From assembly GCF_025566885.1 (NCBI RefSeq), contig NZ_JAOQJQ010000002.1:372001-436000 (forward strand): a stretch of DNA of 64,000 nucleotides, written 5' to 3'. The DNA comes from Brotonthovivens ammoniilytica. Lineage in GTDB: Bacteria; Bacillota; Clostridia; Lachnospirales; Lachnospiraceae. The position numbers were made by a program, and so were the translations under genes. The notes under the pieces were generated by a model. That model was not told the origin of the DNA. It was given only the letters and a program-made list of their open reading frames with translations, and did not search any database. Shown here in pieces: positions 24,397 through 33,295 of this stretch; the stretch's first letter is position 1; every line of letters begins with the position of its first letter.

Positions 24397-26022
24397 TCAG
24401 GAACGTGCCGTCTCTTTTTCCTGCACTGTCTTTCGTGAGTGATCTCGTCCCAGGAATGTCTCCACATTTGTGCGGACAGTATTCAGTTCTTTTTCATAAT
24501 CCCGGAGATTATGATAGGCTTCCTGCTGGCTGTTTTTCAAGGCGGCAAGCTTTTCCTTTTCTTCTTTCAGCAGCTTCATGGAGGGCAGCTTCCCGTCGCC
24601 GGATTGTGCTTTCAAGAATTTCCTTGCGGCTTCATACAGGGCAAGTTCCGCCTGGTGTTCCTGTCTGAACTTTTTCCTATTCCGACTGTTGACAAACTGT
24701 CGGTACACGGATTTATTCGCCAGGTATTGCCCAGTGTAGTGGATCTGCTCGTTGACCTGTTTCAGTTTCCCTTCCGTGGAGCGGAGAGATTTCCTCATAT
24801 CGGCAGTCTGTTTTTTTGCTTCTTCAAAAGCTGTTTCCAGATCTTCTTCTGTGTCATACCCATGCTCCTGGATGTAGGCGACGGTCTTAGCCATCTGCTG
24901 TAAATTGGACAGTTTTACCCTCCGGGCGTAAGCGGCGTTTGCTTGCGCCTTGGCGCAGCTTTGTAGATCAACCACAAGCCGGAGATTGGATTTGATAAAA
25001 ACAAAAGATGGCAGTTCGCCTGGTATAGTATTCTGGGAAATATCTGCAGACTGCTCCGGATCAGGCTGCTGGCTCTGCTCCTGTCTTGCGTTTTTCTCCC
25101 ATCGAGACAGAAGATATTCTTTTTCATAATGCGTTCCTAGACTTCTTCCTGTCATGTATTTCCCACGATCCGGGTGAAGATAGCTGAACCGTCCACGGCT
25201 GACTTTAAAGGAAATACCGTATTTTTCTGCCAGAAATTTTTGAAAATCTTCCTGGGTGCGGGCAGAAGCGGCGGCTTCTTTAATGGCGTTCCGGAGAAAA
25301 TCTTTCTGCGTCTCAAACTTTGTTTTCCGTGGCGTAACGCCGTCGGCAATCATCTTCCGGTTTAATTCATCCATCTTTTTCTGCCCTCTGCGCCGTGTAT
25401 GGTATTCCCGGTCTGTGATTTTCTTTTCTGCCGGGGAGAGCAGGTCAACCTGGTGGAGTTGTTCCCGGCGGCACAGATCCATCACATCCTGTTTTAGATA
25501 AACGAGATAATCTTTCGTGAGATGGTGTTTATATCCGGCACGGGAATCGCATGACCGCTCCATGAAGTCCTGCCGCTCCACGTCATACTTCCGCAAGCTG
25601 TTGATCACGATATGCACATGGATGTTGCCGCTTTTATTGTTGCCGTCTGTGTGAGTGCAGACCAAAGCCTGATGGCCGGGGAAATTTTTCCGGGCATATT
25701 CCAGGCTGAGCTGCTGTGCCCGCTCTCCGGTCAGCCCGTTTTCTTCGGTATCCCTGGGGTCAAAACTTAAAATATAGTGGTGAGATTTAATTTCATCAAA
25801 GGTCTGGTTTTTACGGTACCGTGCATTTAATTCCTTACATTCCATATCAAAAGTAAAAGGATCACAGTTGATGCCGTCCAGGTAATATTCCTCACGGGGG
25901 ATCAGCCTGCCGTTTTCATCCAGGATCGGCTTCATGGTATCTTCGTTATACTGGAACATGAGATAACGTTGGGCTTCCCCGTAATCAGAGTTTTTACTGG
26001 CGATGTGTTTCAGGATGGCCAT
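24397..26022 (-). CDS. MOBP-type relaxase (MobA/MobL-like)
   Basis: 541 residues. The N-terminal relaxase domain has SHHYILSFDP (about 80-89) and the metal-binding motif NIHVHIVINS (His about 135 and 137). A middle region contains EDFQKFLAEKYGISFKVSRGRFSYLHPDRGKYMTGRSLG, typical of the clostridial mobilisation relaxases. The C-terminal half is a long coiled coil. It nicks oriT and leads the strand into the recipient. The start, preceded by AGAAAGGAG, lies inside mobC, 29 bases from its end, so both are made from one mRNA. Confidence 0.93.
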   Translation of the reverse strand: MAILKHIASKNSDYGEAQRYLMFQYNEDTMKPILDENGRLIPREEYYLDGINCDPFTFDMECKELNARYRKNQTFDEIKSHHYILSFDPRDTEENGLTGERAQQLSLEYARKNFPGHQALVCTHTDGNNKSGNIHVHIVINSLRKYDVERQDFMERSCDSRAGYKHHLTKDYLVYLKQDVMDLCRREQLHQVDLLSPAEKKITDREYHTRRRGQKKMDELNRKMIADGVTPRKTKFETQKDFLRNAIKEAAASARTQEDFQKFLAEKYGISFKVSRGRFSYLHPDRGKYMTGRSLGTHYEKEYLLSRWEKNARQEQSQQPDPEQSADISQNTIPGELPSFVFIKSNLRLVVDLQSCAKAQANAAYARRVKLSNLQQMAKTVAYIQEHGYDTEEDLETAFEEAKKQTADMRKSLRSTEGKLKQVNEQIHYTGQYLANKSVYRQFVNSRNRKKFRQEHQAELALYEAARKFLKAQSGDGKLPSMKLLKEEKEKLAALKNSQQEAYHNLRDYEKELNTVRTNVETFLGRDHSRKTVQEKETARS

Positions 26023-26434
26023 GAGAGGCAGCTCCTTTCTGTCCGTCAGGGATTTCTTCAGAGAGGGAACGGAAATCTCCGGCCAGTCTCAAAACTTCAT
26101 ACTTCATTTCATAAATGTCCGCAATCCCCTGGCGGATTGCTTTTTGCATTTCCTGTGAGTGGATACCGCCGCTATTAAAGTGGCGGGCGATCTGGTTCAG
26201 ATTACTCCCGATTTTTCCAAACTCTGCGATCAGTTTTTTCAGTTCCGGCAAATCTGCCACAATCTCATATTTGACTGCAACCTTTTTCCCGGTGACTTGT
26301 CTCCGGAGATATTCTGCCAGAGGGAGGTTGGCGGCCTTGGCGTGGGATAAGAGGCGAGTATATTCTGTGTCTGTGAAGCGGAGCATGACAGGGTGGGAGT
26401 GCCGGAGCGCTGTCTCTTTCTTTGGTCTTGCCAT
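25994..26434 (-). CDS. mobC: MobC-like mobilisation protein
   Basis: 146 residues from MARPKKE; the frame extends upstream but lacks a plausible start or ribosome site there. An N-terminal RHH-like DNA-binding part (VMLRFTDTEYTRLLSHAKAANLPLAEYLRRQV) precedes the MobC signature EFGKIGSNLNQIARHFN. MobC proteins help the relaxase open the nic region. Its 3' end overlaps the relaxase start, and it reads away from the probable oriT. Confidence 0.88.
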   Translation of the reverse strand: MARPKKETALRHSHPVMLRFTDTEYTRLLSHAKAANLPLAEYLRRQVTGKKVAVKYEIVADLPELKKLIAEFGKIGSNLNQIARHFNSGGIHSQEMQKAIRQGIADIYEMKYEVLRLAGDFRSLSEEIPDGQKGAASHGHPETHRQ

Positions 26435-26439
26435 AAATT

Positions 26440-26660
26440 TTCTTTTTCCTTTCCCGTGGCTTATAAGCCACGCTGCGACTATTTTTATATAGGAGCCAAA
26501 CCGCACATTGGGAAAATGTGCGCAAATCGAGGGCATGGGGAGCGAAATCCCCATCAAGTTTGCCGGGTAAGCAAAATCTGCAAAGCGGGTTTTGAGTTAC
26601 GCAGGCGAAACTTGCCCTGGAAGAGTGGCTCCTACTATAAAGCCAAATCGGACGGAAAAG
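26440..26660. other. Probable origin of transfer (oriT)
   Basis: A non-coding block directly upstream of mobC. It holds CGCACATT-5-AATGTGCG (26502-26522), ATGGGGA-6-TCCCCAT (26535-26554) and an outer pair TAGGAGCCA (26490) / TGGCTCCTA (26626) enclosing the block. Nested inverted repeats beside mobC and a MOBP relaxase are the normal arrangement of oriT. The nick position cannot be assigned by eye. Confidence 0.6.
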
Positions 26661-26678
26661 TGAGAATAATTTAAACTA

Positions 26679-27731
26679 TTAAAAAACGGAAATTTTATGT
26701 AAAAATTTAGAAATAAAGCCGGGAGTGTTAAACAATCTCGGCTTTATTTCTAAATTTTTGAAACGTCGATATTCCAATGGGGATAATCCAAACTTTTTTT
26801 TAAACACAGCAGCAAATTTCCCTTGATTAGAGTAGCCGACCTGTTCGGATATTTCGGCAATCGGACGCTTTGTGTCCGAAAGAAGTCTTGCGGCTTCGTT
26901 CATACGGATTTCCCGCAGCCAAGTGGATATATTCTGTCCATATACGCCTCGAAAATAGTTTTTCAGGCTGGTTTCACTGACCGAAAAGCGTTCTGCAATC
27001 TGCCGTACAGGAATGTGCTGGCGAAGATCATCGGAAAGGATTTGCGCTGCCCTTTTTGCAATTTCAACCTGCGTTTCCGTGTAGAAGCCGCAGGTTTTCG
27101 GAGGCCGGATTTCCATGTTAAGAAGCCGGTGGAGAAGTTCAAGCGTATAGATTTGCAAATGGAAGATAGAGGGCCTTTCAGATAGCTGCCAGAGGTTTTG
27201 AAATATATTTTCCAGTTCGCTGTCCGCTTCGTTGATATATGTCTTATGATTGCCGCAATAACTTTCTTCCAAATCGGGGAGATCAAGCGAAAAAGATTTC
27301 AAAAGCTCACCACAGGACTGAAAAAGAAGTGACAGATCAAAGTATATTTTTATCCCCTGGTACTGCTTCGTAGGAAAGATATATTCTTTTTGTGCGGTCT
27401 GCTCACTGACACAAAAATCATTTTCCTTCAGGTAAATGTAGGAGCCGTCATCCAGGAGCAATTCACTTCTGCCCGAAACGCAATAGTTAATCAGCAAAGG
27501 CTTTAGATTTGAATTTTCATCCGACTCCGGCCATACGGGAGCATTTACAAAAATAAAAGCTAAGGTCATCCCCGGAAAGAGTGTGTGGAATGTCATGCGT
27601 CCCTTGCCATCTGCCCGATCCAAAAGTAATGTGCTGCTATTTGGACTGTTTTTCAAAGTCACACCAGAAACAGCATCGCTGTTTTCTAAAATGCTGTATA
27701 TCATGTCACGCAACTGCTTCGCCCCTTTCAT
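26679..27731 (-). CDS. AraC-family regulator 1 (YbtA-like role)
   Basis: About 350 residues. The N-terminal cupin-like sensor part contains RMTFHTLFPGMTLAFIFVNAPVWP; the C-terminal double HTH (about 230-325) contains IPVRQIAERFSVSETSLKNYFRGVYGQNISTWLREIRMNEAARLL and IAEISEQVGYSNQGKFAAVFKKKFGLSPLEYRR. ATG 27731 lacks a ribosome site; a TTG at 27713 sits well behind AAAGGGG and may be the real start. It is divergent from the first ECF module and is a paralogue of the regulator at 30763-31755. The C-terminus runs about 22 residues past the usual LEYRR end, through a perfect inverted repeat. It probably activates the ECF operon when its ligand is present. Confidence 0.85.
   Translation of the reverse strand: MKGAKQLRDMIYSILENSDAVSGVTLKNSPNSSTLLLDRADGKGRMTFHTLFPGMTLAFIFVNAPVWPESDENSNLKPLLINYCVSGRSELLLDDGSYIYLKENDFCVSEQTAQKEYIFPTKQYQGIKIYFDLSLLFQSCGELLKSFSLDLPDLEESYCGNHKTYINEADSELENIFQNLWQLSERPSIFHLQIYTLELLHRLLNMEIRPPKTCGFYTETQVEIAKRAAQILSDDLRQHIPVRQIAERFSVSETSLKNYFRGVYGQNISTWLREIRMNEAARLLSDTKRPIAEISEQVGYSNQGKFAAVFKKKFGLSPLEYRRFKNLEIKPRLFNTPGFISKFLHKISVF
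26701..26759 (-). terminator. 21-bp perfect inverted repeat inside the AraC-1 3' end
   Basis: Bases 26701-26721 and 26739-26759 are exact reverse complements with a 17-base loop. Read on the minus strand, the hairpin ends in an A/T-rich CTAAATTTTT. It works as a terminator by shape, yet it encodes the last residues of the AraC protein. Confidence 0.65.
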
Positions 27732-27879
27732 CACGCAAAATCGTTGATATTATTATACCTGCGAGAAAATTCCCGGTCAATGAATATTCTGGCAAAGCGA
27801 AAAAACTCCTTGCTATACGGGCCTAAAATACTGATATGTGCATAGAAGCATAATCGGATCTGTGCTACCATTAGATTTG

Positions 27880-27895
27880 GTTAGCAAGGTCTAAC
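27880..27895. promoter_or_regulatory. GTTAG-N6-CTAAC box, ECF module 1
   Basis: GTTAG-CAAGGT-CTAAC, 31 bases before the S1 start codon and in the shared upstream region with AraC-1. The arms resemble the GTTAG/CTAAC core of DtxR-type iron boxes, but the spacing is longer. The same architecture recurs at 31916, 40049 and 42211. Confidence 0.7.
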
Positions 27896-27926
27896 TGAGA
27901 AAGCAATCATGTTAGGAGGTTTCGCA

Positions 27927-28508
27927 ATGAACAACAAATTGCAAGGAAAGGATCTCATCAACATCGGTATTTTCACGGCGATTTATTTTATCGTCATTTT
28001 CGCGGCGGCATCCATCGGTTTTATTCCGATTTTCATTCCGCTTATCAGCGTGATCGTGCCGCTTGTGGGCGGTATTCCGATGATGTTGTTCTTCTCCAAA
28101 ATCAAGAAATTCGGTATGCTTACCATCTGCGGAGTGCTGCTCGGCATCATTATGCTGCTGACCGGCATGGGCTGGTGGTGCATCCCTACCGGGCTGATCT
28201 TCGGGCTGATTTCCGATTTTATGATGAAAGCCTGTGACTACAAGAACGCCAAGCGTGAAGTGCTGATCCACGGCGTTTTTTCCATGTGGGTCATCGGGGC
28301 GTTTATTCCCATCGTTGTGACGCGTGACGCTTACTACCAGAATCTGCTCCCTGGTTACGGCCAGGAATATGCCGACACGCTCATGGCTTATATGCCCGAC
28401 TGGATTTTGCCGGTACTGCTTATTGCTGCTTTCGTCAGTGGTCTTGTCGGCGGCCTGATTGGACGAAAGATTTTCAAAAAGCACTTTGAGCGGGCGGGAA
28501 TTGTGTAA
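27927..28508 (+). CDS. ECF transporter S component 1 (MptD/Trep_Strep family)
   Basis: 193 residues from ATG 27927, seven to eight bases behind AGGAGG; an earlier in-frame ATG at 27909 precedes that site and is unlikely. Five to six hydrophobic segments; the family signature NNKLQGKDLINIGIFTAIYF at the start and a basic end KIFKKHFERAGIV. S components bind the substrate and dock on the T-ATPase module. Substrate not determined; context suggests an iron-bearing molecule. The stop overlaps the T gene start (TAATG). Confidence 0.85.
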   Translation: MNNKLQGKDLINIGIFTAIYFIVIFAAASIGFIPIFIPLISVIVPLVGGIPMMLFFSKIKKFGMLTICGVLLGIIMLLTGMGWWCIPTGLIFGLISDFMMKACDYKNAKREVLIHGVFSMWVIGAFIPIVVTRDAYYQNLLPGYGQEYADTLMAYMPDWILPVLLIAAFVSGLVGGLIGRKIFKKHFERAGIV

Positions 28509-29245
28509 TGAGCCGCGAACTTCTTGCAAGTCAAAAAAACAATCGCGGAATTTTATTAGACCCTCGGACAAAACTGGCGGTGCTGATTACCATAGCTGTC
28601 TTTATTTTGGGCGGTTCGTATGAAGGTATCATGCAGTATTACATCATCGTGTTGGCGGCGATCCCGCTGTTACTTTTGTCAGCGGCCAGAAAATGGAAAG
28701 GTGCTGTTCTCTATATCCTGATTTTCGGGGGAAGTCTGTGCTTGGAAATATTCGGCTTGTCCCGACTGACCGGCGTAGCAAACTACATTGCAGTAGCCAT
28801 CGTTGGTATTCTGCTGCGGTTCACCCCCAGCGTGGTCATGGGATATTTTGTGGTAACGACAACTACGGTCAGTGAATTTGTTGCGGCGATGGAACGGCTC
28901 CACCTGCCGCAGCAGATCACCATTCCCATGTCTGTGATGTTTCGCTTCTTTCCTACGGTTGCGGAAGAATGGAGCGCCATTGGGGACGCCATGCGGATGC
29001 GTGGCGTCCGCTTTGGTGGGGGAAAAGCCAGTGCGATTTTAGAATATCGGATTGTTCCTATGATGATCTGCTCCGTCAAAATCGGAGAGGAACTGTCCCA
29101 GGCAGCCCTTACGCGGGGATTGGGTGGCCCGGTAAAGCGGACGAATATCTGCAAGCTGGGCTTTCATGTGCAGGATGTTATTTTTCTGCTGATCTGTCTG
29201 GGAGCATTTGCAGCGCAAATCTATGTGCTTGCCGCAAGGGGGTGA
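28508..29245 (+). CDS. ECF transporter T component 1 (CbiQ/EcfT family)
   Basis: 245 residues. It opens with the usual LDPRTKL motif, has four to six membrane helices, and carries the two cytoplasmic coupling motifs that correspond to the Ala-Arg-Gly pair (GDAMRMRGVRFGG and ALTRGLGGPVKRTN). These link the membrane part to the ATPases. It is translationally coupled to the S gene. The ATPase gene starts five bases after its stop. Confidence 0.88.
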   Translation: MSRELLASQKNNRGILLDPRTKLAVLITIAVFILGGSYEGIMQYYIIVLAAIPLLLLSAARKWKGAVLYILIFGGSLCLEIFGLSRLTGVANYIAVAIVGILLRFTPSVVMGYFVVTTTTVSEFVAAMERLHLPQQITIPMSVMFRFFPTVAEEWSAIGDAMRMRGVRFGGGKASAILEYRIVPMMICSVKIGEELSQAALTRGLGGPVKRTNICKLGFHVQDVIFLLICLGAFAAQIYVLAARG

Positions 29246-29250
29246 AGGAA

Positions 29251-30753
29251 GTGATTGAATGTAGGGATGTGTCCTTTTCCTATCCGGCCAGCGCCCTTCC
29301 TGACAGCGAGAGTCAAACCGGGGGCGCTTTGAAACACATTTCCTGCACCATTGAGGACGGTTCTTTTGTCCTGCTCTGTGGGACTTCCGGCTGCGGGAAA
29401 ACGACCATGACCCGGTTGTTTAACGGCCTGATCCCCCATTACCATGAAGGGACTTATACCGGCTCCGTCTATCTGGATGGAAAGGATACCCGTGACCTGT
29501 CACTGTTTGATATTTCTCTGAAAGTCGGCTCTGTATTTCAAAATCCGCGTTCTCAATTTTTCAATGTGGATACGACCAGCGAACTGGCTTTCGGTCCGGA
29601 AAACCACGGGATGCCGGAAGATGTTGTGCGTGATCGTGTAAAGCGTGTAGCTGCACAGCTAAAGTTGGAGCCGTTGCTTGATCGGAGTATTTTTTCTTTG
29701 TCCGGCGGTGAAAAGCAAAAAATCGCTTGCGGATCGGCAGCGGCTACCTCCCCGGATGTTTATGTGCTGGATGAACCATCATCCAACCTTGACGCATACG
29801 CTATCGCTGATTTCCGGCAGCTTCTCTTTACTTTGAAATCGCAGGGAAAGACCATCATCATCTCTGAACACCGGCTGTATTATCTGTCCGGCCTCTTTGA
29901 CCGTGTTCTGTACCTGAAGGACGGAGAAATCGAAGGTGATTATACAGCAGAGGAATTTTGCGGCCTGTCAGCAAAACAGCGCGATGATATGGGATTGCGC
30001 CCTCTTGACCTTACGGGGCTTTCAGAGATTGAAGGCCCGCTGCAGAGAATGAACGAGGCGGTTTGGACGATAAAGAATGTATCCTTCGCCTATAAGCATG
30101 AGCCGGAAACCTTGCATATAACGGAAACCTCTTTCCCATCCGGCAGCGCCACGGCCATCATCGGACATAATGGTGCGGGAAAATCCACCTTTGCCCGGTG
30201 CCTCTGCGGGTTGGAAAAGCACTTCAAGGGAACGGTGCAGGATCAAAGCAAGAACTATTCCAGAAAAGAACGATTGAAACTCTGCTATATGGTCATGCAG
30301 GATGTAAACCACCAGCTCTTTACCGAAAGTGTTCTGGATGAAATTCTGCTCAGTATGAGAACCGAGGATAAACAGAAGGCAAGAGAAATCTTGCAGGAGA
30401 TGGACTTGCTTTCCTTTGAGGACTGCCACCCGATGGGGCTGTCCGGCGGCCAAAAGCAGCGTGTGGCGGTTGCCTCTGCGATTGCTTCGGGGCGGCCTCT
30501 GATTTTATTTGATGAACCGACCAGCGGCCTTGACCTGTTTCACATGAGGCAGGTCGCTAATGTTGTCAATCAGGTGGCAAATGCCGGAAGAACCGCGCTT
30601 GTGGTAACGCATGACCCGGAATTTATTCTACGCTGTTGCAATTATGTCCTTCGCTTAGAAAATGGGCAAATTCAGGAAAGTTATTCCATAGAGAACAGCG
30701 ATGGCCGAAACCGGCTGCTCAAGTTTTTCCTGCAGGATATGGGAACAGGGTAA
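29251..30753 (+). CDS. ECF transporter fused double ATPase 1
   Basis: 500 residues from GTG 29251, five bases behind GGGGGTGA. There are two complete ABC domains in one chain: GTSGCGKTT (about 43), FSLSGGEKQK (about 149) and LDEPSSNLD (about 172); then GHNGAGKST (about 305), LSGGQKQR (about 395) and FDEPTSGLD (about 420). It corresponds to EcfA1 and EcfA2 fused. It drives import through the T/S pair. It converges with AraC-2, only nine bases apart, without a visible terminator. Confidence 0.9.
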   Translation: MIECRDVSFSYPASALPDSESQTGGALKHISCTIEDGSFVLLCGTSGCGKTTMTRLFNGLIPHYHEGTYTGSVYLDGKDTRDLSLFDISLKVGSVFQNPRSQFFNVDTTSELAFGPENHGMPEDVVRDRVKRVAAQLKLEPLLDRSIFSLSGGEKQKIACGSAAATSPDVYVLDEPSSNLDAYAIADFRQLLFTLKSQGKTIIISEHRLYYLSGLFDRVLYLKDGEIEGDYTAEEFCGLSAKQRDDMGLRPLDLTGLSEIEGPLQRMNEAVWTIKNVSFAYKHEPETLHITETSFPSGSATAIIGHNGAGKSTFARCLCGLEKHFKGTVQDQSKNYSRKERLKLCYMVMQDVNHQLFTESVLDEILLSMRTEDKQKAREILQEMDLLSFEDCHPMGLSGGQKQRVAVASAIASGRPLILFDEPTSGLDLFHMRQVANVVNQVANAGRTALVVTHDPEFILRCCNYVLRLENGQIQESYSIENSDGRNRLLKFFLQDMGTG

Positions 30754-30762
30754 CGAATAGGT

Positions 30763-31755
30763 TTAACCTTGCTTTAAATGTATGGAACGGCGGTATTCCA
30801 ATGGTGTTTGCCCATATTGCTTTTTGAATACAGCAGCAAACTTACTTTGGTTCATATAGCCTACCTGTTCTGCTACTTCAGATACAGACAATTTGGTTGA
30901 AGCAAATAATTCAGCAGCTTTTTTTAGCCGGATTTCACGCAGATATACAGAAATGTTTTGGCCATAAACACCGCGAAAATAATTTTTCAGACTGGTTTCA
31001 CTGACACAAAAGCGGGCGGCCAATTCCCATGCTGGATGGTGCTGGCGCAGGTCGGAAGTAATAATTTTTTCCACCTGCTTCGCAATATCTACCTGTGTTT
31101 CTGTAAAAAATGTACATGCCTGTGAAGGAGGAAGGTGATCAAGATTTTGTAAATATGAAAACAGCGCCAGAGAATAGATCTTCATCTGGGTAACAGCAAC
31201 AGAGTCTGGTAAATCAAAAAGCTCCCAAAGTTTTTTTAAAATAGTTTCTGCTTCTGCAGGGGCTGGGGATATGTAGGTGCTTTCTTCCGGACAGTAATGT
31301 TTTGTAATCTGATGAAAGTCAATGCCAAATTCTCGCATCAGCCATGTGTTTTCATTTGCAATCGTTGTAAGATCAATAAAAAATTCCAGCCCTTCATAAA
31401 TGTGCCTGGGATACTGATATTGATTCTGAGCAAAATGTTCCGTGAAAGACAGGTCATTGTCTTTAAGATAAACATAGTTTCCGTTATTAAGGACAATTTC
31501 ACAGCGTCCTGTAACACAATAATTGAATAAAAGAGGCCCTGTTGCATTGGAGCCATTTTCATGGAAATCCGGTGCGGGCCATATGGGAGAATTAACAAAA
31601 ATATATGCCAGGTTAAAGCCCGGAAAAAGAGAGTAGAAAGTCATGGATCCTTTTCCGGATGCGCTTTTGAAAAGAAGTTCTGTACTGGTTTTACTGCTTT
31701 TTATTGATATACCGGGGATTTCAATACACTTTTTTAGAATATCATCAATTTTCAT
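30763..31755 (-). CDS. AraC-family regulator 2
   Basis: 330 residues, CGGAG six bases before the ATG. Same layout as AraC-1: sensor part with GSMTFYSLFPGFNLAYIFVNSPIWP, then HTH region with FCVSETSLKNYFRGVYGQNISVYLREIRLKKAAELF and VSEVAEQVGYMNQSKFAAVFKKQYGQTPLEYRR, ending normally a few residues later. It is divergent from ECF module 2 and shares the GTTAG box region. It is probably an activator of that operon responding to the imported ligand, as YbtA does for yersiniabactin genes (analogy only). Confidence 0.87.
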   Translation of the reverse strand: MKIDDILKKCIEIPGISIKSSKTSTELLFKSASGKGSMTFYSLFPGFNLAYIFVNSPIWPAPDFHENGSNATGPLLFNYCVTGRCEIVLNNGNYVYLKDNDLSFTEHFAQNQYQYPRHIYEGLEFFIDLTTIANENTWLMREFGIDFHQITKHYCPEESTYISPAPAEAETILKKLWELFDLPDSVAVTQMKIYSLALFSYLQNLDHLPPSQACTFFTETQVDIAKQVEKIITSDLRQHHPAWELAARFCVSETSLKNYFRGVYGQNISVYLREIRLKKAAELFASTKLSVSEVAEQVGYMNQSKFAAVFKKQYGQTPLEYRRSIHLKQG

Positions 31756-31915
31756 ATAGAACTCCGTTAGTATGAATGAGAATCGGTTATCAAAGGCTAC
31801 CTTTATATTATAGTCAGGCTGGATGATCCGGTCAACGGGAAAACTCGTTGCTGTTTGGAGCCAAAAAACTGATAGGTTGTAGAGAAACGTAAGAACATCT
31901 GATATTCTGTTCTGT

Positions 31916-31931
31916 GTTAGTATTATCTAAC
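31916..31931. promoter_or_regulatory. GTTAG-N6-CTAAC box, ECF module 2
   Basis: GTTAG-TATTAT-CTAAC, 25 bases before the S2 start codon, with a further C after the right arm. It lies between AraC-2 and the longest transporter operon of the island. Confidence 0.75.
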
Positions 31932-31956
31932 CAGTAAATGAGTGGAGGTATTCGTT

Positions 31957-32541
31957 ATGAGTAACAAGTTACAAGCAAAGGACCTGATTAACCTGGGGCT
32001 GTTCACCGTTCTCTACTTTGTGATTGGCTGCTGTGTCGCCATTCCTATTGGGTTTGTGCCTATCTTTTTGCCAATCCTCGGTGCCTTGTGGTCTTTGATT
32101 ACAGGTATCCCCTTCATGCTGTTTCTGACAAGAGTAAAGAAATTCGGCATGGTTACGATTATGGGGATTTTAAGCGGTTTGCTGATGGGCTTGACCGGCA
32201 TGGGCTTCTGGGGTGTACCAATGGGTCTGATTTTTGGCCTGCTGGGAGATTTAATTTTGAAATCCGGAGGTTATAAAAGTGCTAAAAAGAGCCTGATTAG
32301 CTATGCTGTATTCAGTCTTTGGATGGTCGGTACATACATTCCCATGTATTTCATGGTAGAGGATTCCTGGGCCAGTTTTGCGGCCAGCTTCGGTGAGGAA
32401 TATGCTGACCAGGTGATGGCTGTCATGCCCATGTGGAGCATTGTTCTGGTGATTGCCGGGATTTTTGTTTTTGCGATTTTGGGCGGCCTGTTAGGTAAGG
32501 CACTTCTGAAAAAGCATTTTGCCAAAGCGGGAATTGTGTAA
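31957..32541 (+). CDS. ECF transporter S component 2 (MptD/Trep_Strep family)
   Basis: 194 residues from ATG 31957, seven bases behind GGAGG. It shares the opening (SNKLQAKDLINLGLFTVLYF) and ending (LLKKHFAKAGIV) with S1 and S3, but its membrane and loop residues differ. The three S proteins may therefore recognise different ligands. It is the first gene of a six-gene operon (S, T, A, two exporter-fold ABCs, DtxR). The stop overlaps the T start. Confidence 0.85.
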   Translation: MSNKLQAKDLINLGLFTVLYFVIGCCVAIPIGFVPIFLPILGALWSLITGIPFMLFLTRVKKFGMVTIMGILSGLLMGLTGMGFWGVPMGLIFGLLGDLILKSGGYKSAKKSLISYAVFSLWMVGTYIPMYFMVEDSWASFAASFGEEYADQVMAVMPMWSIVLVIAGIFVFAILGGLLGKALLKKHFAKAGIV

Positions 32542-33281
32542 TGAGCGGAGTAGCATTCTCGGAAACAACTGAAAAAAGAAAAGGAATACTGCTTGATCCC
32601 CGTACAAAACTCCTCCTGTTGTTGATGATTACAACGTTGATGTTCAGTACCAGTAATGAGGGGATTATGAATATCGTCAAGCCCTGTTTAAGCCTTGTCC
32701 CCTTTGTGCTGATTTTATCAGAACATCGCTTCAAAACAGCCGGAAAATATTTACTGCTCTATGTAGCCTGCTTTGCATTGGAGCGGATTGCCCTTGTGTA
32801 TTTAAGCGGCTTACTTTCCTTCATTGTGCTGGCGGTTACATCCATTATGACACGTTTCGCACCGGGCATCATGACCGGTGCATGGCTGATCTCATCAACT
32901 TCCGTCAGTGAGTTTATCGGCGCAATGGAGCGTATGCACATCACAGAAAAAATTGTCATCCCCATGTCTGTGATTTTTCGTTTTTTCCCAACAATCAGCG
33001 AAGAATATCAGGCAATCCGGGATGCCATGAAAATGCGGGGTATCCGCTTGGGTGGGAGAAATCTTTTGCTGATGGTGGAATACAGGCTGGTTCCTTTGAT
33101 GGTATCCGTTGTAAAGATTGGTGACGAACTATCTGCTGCTGCGTTGACACGGGGGTTGGGCGCCCCTGTTAGACGCACAAATGTATGCCAAATCGGTTTT
33201 CATTTTCAAGATGTAATTGCCGCCCTATTCTGTATCCTCTGCTTTATTGTATTTCTGCTTCAGAAGCAACTTGTCTTTTGA
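32541..33281 (+). CDS. ECF transporter T component 2 (CbiQ/EcfT family)
   Basis: 246 residues with LDPRTKLLLLL near the start, multiple membrane helices, and coupling motifs AMKMRGIRLGG and ALTRGLGAPVRRTN. The start overlaps the S2 stop as TAATG. A close paralogue of the T proteins in modules 1 and 3. Confidence 0.88.
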   Translation: MSGVAFSETTEKRKGILLDPRTKLLLLLMITTLMFSTSNEGIMNIVKPCLSLVPFVLILSEHRFKTAGKYLLLYVACFALERIALVYLSGLLSFIVLAVTSIMTRFAPGIMTGAWLISSTSVSEFIGAMERMHITEKIVIPMSVIFRFFPTISEEYQAIRDAMKMRGIRLGGRNLLLMVEYRLVPLMVSVVKIGDELSAAALTRGLGAPVRRTNVCQIGFHFQDVIAALFCILCFIVFLLQKQLVF

Positions 33282-33295
33282 AAGGGGGTGAGCCT

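Noticed and set aside
27735..27926. Cobalamin or other vitamin riboswitch in front of the ECF modules
   Set aside because: ECF genes often have one, but these leaders are short and show only the GTTAG palindrome and promoter-like sequence.
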